Source of the DNA: Leifsonia sp. 466MF
GTDB taxonomy: Bacteria; Actinomycetota; Actinomycetes; Actinomycetales; Microbacteriaceae
DNA length: 64,000 nt
Assembly (NCBI RefSeq): GCF_900100265.1
Contig: NZ_LT629696.1
Location: 3,410,001 to 3,474,000, forward strand
Reading direction: 5' to 3'
Shown: positions 32,245-39,311 of the stretch, one piece after another
How the letters are laid out: every line of letters starts with the position of its first letter
How positions within the stretch are numbered: position 1 is the first letter of the stretch
Position numbers and translations under genes: made by a program
The notes under the pieces: model-generated
Databases searched by the model: none
What the model saw: the letters and a program-made list of their open reading frames with translations, nothing else
Told to the model about the DNA's origin: nothing

Positions 32245-34383
32245 ATGCTCACCCCGCCGGTCACCGCCAAGAAGCCCGTCGAACGCATCCACCACGGCGA
32301 CGTCTACGTCGACGATTACGAGTGGCTGCGCGAGAAGGACGACCAGGCGGTCATTACGCACCTCCACGAGGAGAACGCGTACACCAACGCCCGCACCGAG
32401 CACCTCGCGCTGCTCCGCGAGCAGATCTTCGACGAGATCAAGGCGCGCACCCGCGAGACCGACCTGAGCGTGCCGGTTCGCGAGGGCGACTGGTGGTATT
32501 ACACCCGCACGGTCGAGGGCAAGCAGTACGGCATCCACTGCCGGGCTCCCATCGCCTCCGCCGACGACTGGGTTCCCCCGACGCTCGATGAGGCGGCCCA
32601 GCGCAACGGCCTGCCGGGCGAGCAGATCCTGCTCGACGACAACGCCGAGGCCGAAGGACACGACTTCTACGCGCTCGGCAGCTTCGACGTGAGCGTCGAC
32701 GGCACGCGCCTGCTGTGGGCCGTCGACACCGAGGGCGACGAGCGATACACGCTCCGCGTCCGCTCGCTCGTCGACGACGGCGTGACCTTCCCGGATGAGA
32801 TCGAGGGGACCGCGGGCGGCGCGCTGTTCGACCAGACCGGCGCCTACATCTTCTACACGACGGTGGATGAGTCCTGGCGCCCCGACACCGTCTGGCGGCA
32901 CCGGGTGGGCGATGCTCCTGCCGTCCCTGACACCCAGGTGTTCCACGAACCGGACGAGCGCTACTGGATCGGCGTCGGCCTGACCCGCAGCCGGCGCTTC
33001 CTGGTCATCGAGGCCGGCTCGAACATCACCAGCGAGGCGTGGCTGCTCCGCTCCGACGACCCCACCGGCGAGTTCCGCGTGGTCTGGCCGCGGAAGGAGG
33101 GCGTCGAGTACGACGTCGAACACGCCATCGTCGGCGGCCACGACCGCCTCCTCATCGTCCACAACGACGGCGCCATCAACTTCGAGCTCGTCAGCGTCTC
33201 GGCCGACGACCCCCAGGGGCCCCGCCGGGTGCTCCTCGCGCACGATCCGGCCGTGCGCATCGAGGGCGTCGATGCGTTCCGCGACTTCGTCAGCGTCGAG
33301 TACCGCCGCGAGGGGATGACGCGGGTCGCAGTGGCGTGCGTGCCCGATCCGAACAGTGAGCAGCCGGCGGACGACACCCCGCACGAGCTGCACTTCGACG
33401 AGGAGCTCTTCACCGTCGGGGTCGGCGGCAACCCGGAATGGACGCAGCCGTTCCTGCGCCTCGGCTACGGCAGCTTCGTGACGCCCTCGACCGTGTACGA
33501 CTACGACGTCCGCACCCGCGAGCTCGCCCTGCGCAAGCAGCAGCCGGTGCTCGGGGCGTTCGACGCCTCCCTGTTCGAGCAGCGCCGGGAGTGGGCGACG
33601 GCACCGGACGGCGCACGCGTCCCGATCTCGCTCGTCTACCGCCGCGACCTGGTCACGCCCGGCGAGCCGGCCCCGCTCGTGCTCTACGGCTACGGCTCGT
33701 ACGAGGCGAGCATGGACCCGTCGTTCAGTATCCCGCGCCTCAGCCTGCTCGACCGCGGCGTCGTGTTCGCCATCGCGCATGTCCGCGGCGGCGGCGAACT
33801 GGGCCGGCTCTGGTACGAGAACGGCAAGAAGCTCCACAAGAAGAACACCTTCACCGACTTCGTGGCCGCCGCCCGCCACCTCGTCGACCGTGGATGGACG
33901 GATCCGTCGCGCATGGCGGCGCAGGGCGGAAGCGCCGGCGGCCTGCTCATGGGAGCCGTGGCGAACCTGGCGCCCCGCGACTTCGCCGGGATCCTCGCCG
34001 AGGTGCCGTTCGTCGATCCGCTCACCAGCATCCTCGACCCGTCCCTGCCCCTCACCGTCATCGAGTGGGACGAGTGGGGCGACCCTCTGCACGATCCGGA
34101 GGTCTACGACTACATGAAGTCGTACTCGCCGCTCGAGAACGTGCACGCGACGCACTACCCGCGCATCCTCGCCATCACGAGCCTCAACGACACCCGGGTG
34201 CTCTACGTCGAGCCCGCGAAGTGGGTGGCGAAGCTGCGCGAGGTGGATGCGGACCCGCTGCTCAAGATCGAGATGGCCGCCGGCCACGGCGGGGTCTCCG
34301 GGCGGTACGCCGCCTGGCGCGAGCGGGCGTTCGCGCTGGCGTGGCTTCTCGACGTCGTCGGGGCGCATCCATCGGGCGAGTGA
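32245..34383 (+). CDS. ptrB: oligopeptidase B (S9A prolyl-oligopeptidase family), 712 aa
   Basis: Cytoplasmic serine peptidase cleaving short peptides after basic residues. The seven-bladed propeller occupies about residues 70-410 and the alpha/beta hydrolase the ends. The nucleophile Ser is in 'AAQGGSAGGLLMGAVANL', the Asp is in the 'SLNDTRVLYVEPAKW' region and the His in 'AAGHGGVSGRYAAWRERAF'. 'RGVVFAIAHVRGGGELGRLWYENGKK' is diagnostic of oligopeptidase B/POP. Length agrees with PtrB. There is no signal peptide. Confidence 0.94.
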   Translation: MLTPPVTAKKPVERIHHGDVYVDDYEWLREKDDQAVITHLHEENAYTNARTEHLALLREQIFDEIKARTRETDLSVPVREGDWWYYTRTVEGKQYGIHCRAPIASADDWVPPTLDEAAQRNGLPGEQILLDDNAEAEGHDFYALGSFDVSVDGTRLLWAVDTEGDERYTLRVRSLVDDGVTFPDEIEGTAGGALFDQTGAYIFYTTVDESWRPDTVWRHRVGDAPAVPDTQVFHEPDERYWIGVGLTRSRRFLVIEAGSNITSEAWLLRSDDPTGEFRVVWPRKEGVEYDVEHAIVGGHDRLLIVHNDGAINFELVSVSADDPQGPRRVLLAHDPAVRIEGVDAFRDFVSVEYRREGMTRVAVACVPDPNSEQPADDTPHELHFDEELFTVGVGGNPEWTQPFLRLGYGSFVTPSTVYDYDVRTRELALRKQQPVLGAFDASLFEQRREWATAPDGARVPISLVYRRDLVTPGEPAPLVLYGYGSYEASMDPSFSIPRLSLLDRGVVFAIAHVRGGGELGRLWYENGKKLHKKNTFTDFVAAARHLVDRGWTDPSRMAAQGGSAGGLLMGAVANLAPRDFAGILAEVPFVDPLTSILDPSLPLTVIEWDEWGDPLHDPEVYDYMKSYSPLENVHATHYPRILAITSLNDTRVLYVEPAKWVAKLREVDADPLLKIEMAAGHGGVSGRYAAWRERAFALAWLLDVVGAHPSGE

Positions 34384-34385
34384 CC

Positions 34386-35003
34386 GTGAAGACCGACCTG
34401 AAGAAGGAGCTGGGGCTCTATGCTCCCCGGCGCGGGCGCTTTGAGGTCGTCACCGTTCCGCCGCTGCGCTACCTGATGGTGGACGGTCAGGGTGACCCGA
34501 ACACCTCGGACGAGTATCGCGATGCGGTTCAGACGATCTTCCCGCTCGCCTACGCGCTGAAGTTCCTCAGCAAGCGCAGTCTCGACCGCGACTACACGGT
34601 CATGCCGTTGGAGGCGCTGTGGTGGGCGGACGACATGGCGGCGTTCACGAGCGCCCGCGACAAGTCTCAGTGGCGCTGGACCGTGCTCAACCTCGTCCCC
34701 GACTGGATCAGCGACGCGCACGTCGAGGAGGCGACGGCGACCGTGCGAAGCAAGGGCGGCGCCCCGCGCCTGGACGAGCTGCGCGTCGAGACGCTCGACG
34801 AAGGGCTGAGTGTGCAGACCCTCCACGTCGGCTCCTACGACGACGAGGCGCCCGTGCTGGCGGAGCTGCACGACGTGTACATCCCGGATGCGGGGCTCAC
34901 CATGACCGGCCGCCACCATGAGATCTACCTGAGCGATGCCCGCAGGACGGCGCCGGAGAAGCTGCGGACGATCCTGCGCCAGCCGGTCAGCCGAGTCGAC
35001 TAG
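34386..35003 (+). CDS. GyrI-like small-molecule-binding domain protein, 205 aa
   Basis: A stand-alone GyrI-like protein: 'VKTDLKKELGLYAPRRGRFE', 'PLRYLMVDGQGDPNTSDEYR', 'ALKFLSKRSLDRDYTVMPLE', 'LNLVPDWISDAHVEEAT' and the terminal 'TGRHHEIYLSDARRTAPEKL'. This subgroup (GyrI-like, COG4832 type) binds hydrophobic ligands and may hydrolyse toxic acylating agents. The start is GTG 34386; GTG 34380 overlaps the ptrB stop and is also possible. It is probably co-transcribed with ptrB. Confidence 0.85.
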   Translation: MKTDLKKELGLYAPRRGRFEVVTVPPLRYLMVDGQGDPNTSDEYRDAVQTIFPLAYALKFLSKRSLDRDYTVMPLEALWWADDMAAFTSARDKSQWRWTVLNLVPDWISDAHVEEATATVRSKGGAPRLDELRVETLDEGLSVQTLHVGSYDDEAPVLAELHDVYIPDAGLTMTGRHHEIYLSDARRTAPEKLRTILRQPVSRVD

Positions 35004-35015
35004 GACGCAGCGGGC

Positions 35016-35840
35016 TCAGCCCAGGTCGTCCGGGTCCTTGCCCGTTCGCTCCCCCGACTCGAGCGTTGCGATCGCGGCCAGATCCTCCGCATCCAGTTCG
35101 AACGCGAAGACGTCGATGTTCGACCGGATGCGCTCCGGCGATGTCGACTTGGGGATGACCACGTTTCCGAGCTGCAGCTGCCACCGGATCACCACCTGCG
35201 CCGGCGTCACTCCGTGCTTCGCGGCGAGCGCGTCGAGGACGGGGTCGCCGAGCACTCGGCCGCGCGCCAGCGGGGACCACGCCTCCGTCACGATCCCGTG
35301 GGACGCGTCATATGCGCGCACCTCGGCCTGCGGGAGCCAGGGATGCAGCTCCACCTGGTTCACCGCGGGCACCGTGCCGGTCTCGCGCGCCAGCCGGTCG
35401 AGGTGATGGATGTGGAAGTTCGCCACTCCGATCGACCGCGCGCGACCCTCCTCCCGCACCCGCTCCAGGGCCCGCCAGGTCTCCACGTACCGGTCGCTGC
35501 GCGGCGCGGGCCAGTGAATGAGGAACAGGTCGATCGTGTCGAAGCCGAGCCGCTCGAGGCTGGCGTCGAACGACCGCAGCGTCGAGTCGTAACCGTTCTC
35601 GGTCCACCACACCTTGCTCGTGACGAACACGTCCGACCGGTCTATCCCACCGCGCCGCACGCCCTCGCCGACCCCGCGCTCGTTCTCGTAGAACGCCGCC
35701 GTGTCGATGTGGCGATAGCCCGCCTCCAGCGCCGTCACCACCGCCTCCGCCGTCTCGGCCTCCGGGATCTTGTACACGCCGAAGCCCAGCTGGGGGATCG
35801 TGTTGCCGTCGTTGAGAGTCAGCTGCGGGATGCTCGCCAT
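35016..35840 (-). CDS. aldo/keto reductase (2,5-diketo-D-gluconate reductase type), 274 aa
   Basis: An (alpha/beta)8 NADPH-dependent carbonyl reductase. The catalytic tetrad is visible: Asp and Tyr in 'IDTAAFYENERGVG', Lys in 'VFVTSKVWW' and His in 'FLIHWPAPR'. The NADPH-binding 'VVIRWQLQLGNVVIPKSTSPERI' is typical of AKR5-like bacterial members. Length is normal. It is convergent with the GyrI-like gene (12-bp gap) and divergent from the PfpI-like gene. Confidence 0.93.
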   Translation of the reverse strand: MASIPQLTLNDGNTIPQLGFGVYKIPEAETAEAVVTALEAGYRHIDTAAFYENERGVGEGVRRGGIDRSDVFVTSKVWWTENGYDSTLRSFDASLERLGFDTIDLFLIHWPAPRSDRYVETWRALERVREEGRARSIGVANFHIHHLDRLARETGTVPAVNQVELHPWLPQAEVRAYDASHGIVTEAWSPLARGRVLGDPVLDALAAKHGVTPAQVVIRWQLQLGNVVIPKSTSPERIRSNIDVFAFELDAEDLAAIATLESGERTGKDPDDLG

Positions 35841-35898
35841 GGGTTCATTCTGCCGTGCCCCCGGCGTACAGGTGGGGCATCGGAAGGAGACGAACAAC

Positions 35899-36441
35899 AT
35901 GGCATTGACCAACAAGACGATCGCATTCCTGGTGGGTCCCGAGGGCATCGAGCAGGCCGAGCTCGTGCAGCCCTGGCAGGCGGTGACCGAGGCGGGCGGC
36001 ACGCCCAAGCTCGTGTCGAAGGACGAAGGCGAGGTGCAGGCGTTCAACCACCTGACGCCGGCCGACACCTTCCCTGTGGATGTGACCCTCGGCTCTGCGA
36101 GCGCCGACCAGTTCGACGCCCTCGTGCTGCCGGGCGGTGTCGCCAACGGCGACCAGGTGCGCACGTTCCCCGAGGCCGTGTCGCTGGTGAAGGACTTCGC
36201 CGCGGCCGGCAAGCCCATTGCCGTCATCTGCCACGGAGGCTGGGTGCTGATCGAGGCGGGCGTCGTGGGCGGCCGGACACTGACCAGCTGGCCGAGCCTG
36301 CAGACGGACTACCGCAACGCAGGGGCGACCTGGGTCGACGAGGAGGTCGTGGTCGACGACGGCCCGTTCACCCTCGTCTCGTCGCGCAAGCCCGACGACC
36401 TGGACGCCTTCGACCGCGAGCTCGTGAAGGCCTTCGAGTAG
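35899..36441 (+). CDS. PfpI/DJ-1-type class I GATase-like protein, 180 aa
   Basis: DJ-1/PfpI superfamily: the nucleophile Cys is in 'IAVICHGGWVLIEAGVV' (C-H-G elbow), the Glu in 'FLVGPEGIEQAEL', and the 'DALVLPGGVANGD' strand precedes it. PfpI-like proteins are reported as proteases, glyoxalases or deglycases acting on damaged carbonyls. The ATG follows GGAAGGAG. Its neighbours (aldo/keto reductase and, further on, alcohol dehydrogenase) fit carbonyl detoxification, by inference. Confidence 0.9.
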   Translation: MALTNKTIAFLVGPEGIEQAELVQPWQAVTEAGGTPKLVSKDEGEVQAFNHLTPADTFPVDVTLGSASADQFDALVLPGGVANGDQVRTFPEAVSLVKDFAAAGKPIAVICHGGWVLIEAGVVGGRTLTSWPSLQTDYRNAGATWVDEEVVVDDGPFTLVSSRKPDDLDAFDRELVKAFE

Positions 36442-36452
36442 AGCCGCGTGAG

Positions 36453-36508
36453 CGTTCCCTGGCAATGGCCTCCGAGCCGGTTGCGGTCGGCCGGAGTGCG
36501 CGGGAACG
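36453..36508 (+). terminator. stem-loop after the PfpI-like gene
   Basis: CGTTCCC (36453-36459) pairs with GGGAACG (36502-36508), enclosing further complementary blocks CTCCG/CGGAG and GCCG/CGGC. It lies 11 bp past the PfpI-like stop and 38 bp before the HesB-like start. Terminator or leader structure; no T-run. Confidence 0.45.
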
Positions 36509-36545
36509 TAGTCGACTCCTGGACCATCGATAGGAAGGAGAGCAC

Positions 36546-36827
36546 ATGCTCACCCTCACCGAGAACGCCAGCACCATCGTCAAGACGCTGACCGACCAGT
36601 CCCCGGACGACTCCGCGGGTCTGCGGATCAGCAGCAGCAACCCCGACAACACCGCGTTCGCCGCGGCGGTCACCCCGGAGCCGGACCCTTCGGACCAGGT
36701 GGTCGAGTCGGGCGGCGCCCGCATCTTCCTCGAGACGCAGGCGGCCGAGGTCCTCGACGACAAGGTGCTCGATGCACAGGTCGACGACCAGGGAGCCGTC
36801 AGCTTCGCGATCGGCGTCACCGCGTAA
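36546..36827 (+). CDS. HesB/IscA-like fold protein lacking the cysteines, 93 aa
   Basis: The pattern 'LTENASTIVKTLTDQSPDDS' followed by AGLRIS is the start of the A-type iron-sulfur carrier fold, and 'GARIFLETQAAEVLDDKVLD' matches its mid region. The three conserved Cys of IscA/HesB are absent; the protein contains no Cys at all. Actinobacterial genomes often carry this Cys-less paralogue, so a carrier role for Fe-S is doubtful. A GGAAGGAG Shine-Dalgarno supports the start. It is acidic and probably cytoplasmic. The true function is unknown. Confidence 0.85.
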   Translation: MLTLTENASTIVKTLTDQSPDDSAGLRISSSNPDNTAFAAAVTPEPDPSDQVVESGGARIFLETQAAEVLDDKVLDAQVDDQGAVSFAIGVTA

Positions 36828-36842
36828 CGCGACGCGACGCGA

Positions 36843-36876
36843 CGAAGGCCCGGAGCCGCTCGGCTCCGGGCCTTCG
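36843..36876. terminator. two-way hairpin terminator
   Basis: A perfect 15-bp stem (CGAAGGCCCGGAGCC / GGCTCCGGGCCTTCG) with a 4-nt loop lies between the ends of the HesB-like gene and the minus-strand hypothetical. It is an I-shaped actinobacterial terminator serving both. Confidence 0.8.
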
Positions 36877-36882
36877 TGCGTC

Positions 36883-37281
36883 TCAGGCCTGCCTGCTCGC
36901 GTCGGCTTCGGGCTCGGGCTCGGGCTCGGCGGACGGTTCCGGAAGGGCGTCGGCGACGATGGGATGCGGCGCCGTCCGGTCGTCGGGGAGGCCCCACAGC
37001 GCCTCGCCCTTGCCCGCATCTAGCAGGAACTCGACCGCCAGCGTCCAGAGCGGCACGATCTTCATCGGCGGGATGTCCTCCTCGCCCGGGAAGTGCGCCG
37101 CGAAATGGACCTCGGGCTCACCCCGGAGCGGCTCCGCCGCGGCCACCAGACCGTAGTAGTTCTCGTCGTCAACAACGCGCCAGCGCCCGGTCTGCCCGTG
37201 CTCGGGCTCCAGCTTCACCGTGTACCCGCCGTAAGAGAAGTCGGGTCCGGGAGGCAGGGAGGCGCGCTCGTCTTTCGTCAT
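36883..37281 (-). CDS. hypothetical protein with acidic tail, 132 aa
   Basis: A soluble protein starting MTKDERASLPPGPDFSYGGY. The core has 'YTVKLEPEHGQTGRWRVVDD', 'YYGLVAAAEPLRGEPEVHFA' and 'FPGEEDIPPMKIVPLWTLAV', suggesting a small mixed alpha/beta domain. The last 25 residues are a Pro/Glu repeat (SAEPEPEPEA), probably disordered. I recognise no family. It starts at ATG 37281, divergent from the alcohol dehydrogenase, and ends at the shared terminator. Real-gene status rests on codon pattern and position. Confidence 0.65.
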   Translation of the reverse strand: MTKDERASLPPGPDFSYGGYTVKLEPEHGQTGRWRVVDDENYYGLVAAAEPLRGEPEVHFAAHFPGEEDIPPMKIVPLWTLAVEFLLDAGKGEALWGLPDDRTAPHPIVADALPEPSAEPEPEPEADASRQA

Positions 37282-37339
37282 GTCCCCGTTGTACGGCGCT
37301 CCGACCCGCTCGGCAACTCGTTCACTTGCCTAGCAAAAA

Positions 37340-37355
37340 GGTGTAGGGCTACACC
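37340..37355. promoter_or_regulatory. 16-bp palindrome in a divergent promoter region
   Basis: GGTGTAG GG CTACACC has perfect 7-bp arms. It sits 58 bp upstream of the hypothetical gene start and 73 bp upstream of the alcohol dehydrogenase start, where an operator would be expected. The cognate regulator is unknown. Confidence 0.45.
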
Positions 37356-37428
37356 GCCCCTCCCGGCTGTCAACTCCTCGATTCACTCGTGCATCCGGCA
37401 TGAAGTGGGTCGGGACGAGAGGAGAGCC

Positions 37429-38577
37429 ATGTTGGCGATGACGTACCGCGGCCCGTACAAGGTCCGCGTGGAGGAGAAGGACCGACCCACAATCGAGCAC
37501 CCGGGAGACGCCATCGTCCGGGTCACGCTGGCCGCGATCTGCGGATCCGACCTGCACCTCTACCACGGCATGATGCCGGACACCCGGATCGGCCACACGT
37601 TCGGCCACGAGTTCATCGGGGTGGTAGACGAAGTCGGGCCGGACGTCCAGACGCTGAAGGTCGGCGACCGGGTGATGGTGCCGTTCAACATCTTCTGCGG
37701 CACCTGCTACTTCTGCCGGCGGGGGCTCTACTCCAACTGCCACAACGTGAACCCGAACGCCACCGCTGTCGGGGGAATCTACGGCTACTCGCACACGACC
37801 GGCGGCTACGACGGCGGCCAGGCCGAGTACGTCCGGGTCCCTCTCGCCGATGTCGGGCCGACGATCATCCCGGACTGGATGTCGGACGAGGACGCCGTCA
37901 CGCTCACGGACGCCCTTCCCACCGGCTACTTCGGCGCCCAGCTCGGTGACATCGTCGAGGGCGACACGGTCGTCGTGTTCGGTGCCGGCCCGGTGGGCCT
38001 GTACGCCGCGAAGTCGTCGTGGCTGATGGGCGCCGGCCGGGTCATCGTGGTCGACCACCTCGACTACCGGCTGGCCAAGGCGCGCGAGTTCGCGCACGCC
38101 GAGACGTACAACTTCGTCGAGCTGGGGGATGTGGTGCTCACGCTCAAGCGGGCGACCGACGGCCTCGGCGCGGACGTCGTCATCGACGCGGTGGGTGCGG
38201 AGGCCGACGGCGCTGCGCTACAGCACATCACCGCCTCGAAGCTGAAGCTGCAGGGCGGTTCCCCGATCGCGCTGAACTGGGCGATCGACTCTGTGCGCAA
38301 AGGCGGCACGATCTCCGTGATGGGGGCGTACGGCCCGCTGTTCAGCGCGGTGAAGTTCGGCGACGCCATGAACAAGGGCCTCACCATCCACACCAACCAG
38401 TGCCCGGTGAAACGTCAGTGGCCCCGCCTGTTCGAGCATGTCCGGAACGGATACCTCACGCCGTCGGACATCGTCACCCACCGCATCCCCCTGGAGCACA
38501 TCGCAGAGGGGTACCACCTGTTCTCGTCGAAGCTCGACGGGATCATCAAGCCGCTCGTCGTGCCGAGCGCCGCGTAA
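37429..38577 (+). CDS. zinc-dependent alcohol dehydrogenase (formaldehyde-dehydrogenase-like), 382 aa
   Basis: MDR enzyme with both zinc sites: catalytic 'AAICGSDLHLYHG' and 'GHTFGHEFIGVVDEVG', structural lobe 'CGTCYFCRRGLYSNC' with four Cys. The Rossmann loop is 'VVVFGAGPVGLYAAKSSWLM'. The long insert before the C-terminus ('QHITASKLKLQGGSPIALNW') is typical of the glutathione-independent formaldehyde dehydrogenase/threonine dehydrogenase-like subgroup. The start is ATG 37429 after GAGGAGAG. Substrate specificity is uncertain. It is followed by a small gene 25 bp downstream. Confidence 0.92.
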   Translation: MLAMTYRGPYKVRVEEKDRPTIEHPGDAIVRVTLAAICGSDLHLYHGMMPDTRIGHTFGHEFIGVVDEVGPDVQTLKVGDRVMVPFNIFCGTCYFCRRGLYSNCHNVNPNATAVGGIYGYSHTTGGYDGGQAEYVRVPLADVGPTIIPDWMSDEDAVTLTDALPTGYFGAQLGDIVEGDTVVVFGAGPVGLYAAKSSWLMGAGRVIVVDHLDYRLAKAREFAHAETYNFVELGDVVLTLKRATDGLGADVVIDAVGAEADGAALQHITASKLKLQGGSPIALNWAIDSVRKGGTISVMGAYGPLFSAVKFGDAMNKGLTIHTNQCPVKRQWPRLFEHVRNGYLTPSDIVTHRIPLEHIAEGYHLFSSKLDGIIKPLVVPSAA

Positions 38578-38601
38578 CCACGGATCGAGGGAGGACAGCA
38601 G

Positions 38602-39168
38602 ATGCCGTACGTCGCCACAGATCACACGAAGAAGTACGACCCGGAGGAGCTCCGCAGGCGCATCCCCGGCTGGGGAGTCGACAGCGACCCGGCCGACCGG
38701 CCGTCGCACCCGCGGGAGCGTCTCGACCTGGAGCCGCCCGGTGCGCACTGGGAGATCCCGGAGCAGCAACAGCCCGTACAGGGGCGAGAGCGCTCGATCG
38801 AGCACACCCGGATGACGCCGGTGTTCGGAACGGCTCAACCGCTCCACGGCGTCTCGGGCGCGATCCGCCGCTTCGCCTACGACCGCTACAGCGAGGGGCA
38901 GACCGCGCACTGGCTGCTGCTGGTGCTGGGCGACCGGGTGGAGTCGGTGGGCGCACATGTGAAGTCGCTCGCGTCCCGCCGGCCCGACGACCCGATCACG
39001 GAGTCGGGCGTCCTGGGCGAAGCAGGCCACCATCCCGTGTCGTCGCGGTTCGGGGTTCGCCGCGCGGACGTGAAGCACACGTGGCTCGACCCGATCATCG
39101 TGGTGGGGCCGTGGGTCCTCGCCGGAGTGTTCGCCGTCCGTACGGTGGTGAAGATCGCCCGACGCTAG
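38602..39168 (+). CDS. hypothetical protein with C-terminal membrane segment, 188 aa
   Basis: A hydrophilic N-terminal half (KYDPEELRRRIPGWGVDSDP, 'QQQPVQGRERSIEHTRMTPV') resembles linker or surface-exposed regions of low complexity. The central 'GAIRRFAYDRYSEGQTAHWL' with 'LLLVLGDRVESVG' could be amphipathic, and the C-terminal 'DPIIVVGPWVLAGVFAVRTV' is a membrane anchor. A GGGAGGAC Shine-Dalgarno precedes the ATG. It probably shares a transcript with the dehydrogenase. Comparable proteins are seen in other Microbacteriaceae, but without function. Confidence 0.75.
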   Translation: MPYVATDHTKKYDPEELRRRIPGWGVDSDPADRPSHPRERLDLEPPGAHWEIPEQQQPVQGRERSIEHTRMTPVFGTAQPLHGVSGAIRRFAYDRYSEGQTAHWLLLVLGDRVESVGAHVKSLASRRPDDPITESGVLGEAGHHPVSSRFGVRRADVKHTWLDPIIVVGPWVLAGVFAVRTVVKIARR

Positions 39169-39175
39169 GTGCACC

Positions 39176-39302
39176 AGACCGCTGAACTGTTCGGTCTAGC
39201 CGCACGCCGCGGCACCGGTGTCAACGAGAGTGACCCGGTGCCGCGGTGGTTGTTCACTGGTGTCCGGCGTGCGGACCGCCCCAACCCCGCTAGGCGGTCC
39301 GC
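39176..39302. terminator. three tandem hairpins between convergent genes
   Basis: Stem 1: AGACCG/CGGTCT (39176-39197). Stem 2: CCGCGGCACCGG/CCGGTGCCGCGG, 12 bp, 16-nt loop (39207-39246). Stem 3: GCGGACCGCC/GGCGGTCCGC, 10 bp (39271-39302). They fill the gap between the end of the plus-strand hypothetical and the minus-strand ABC exporter, so each direction has at least one strong stem. Confidence 0.7.
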
Positions 39303-39311
39303 GCGCCACCC

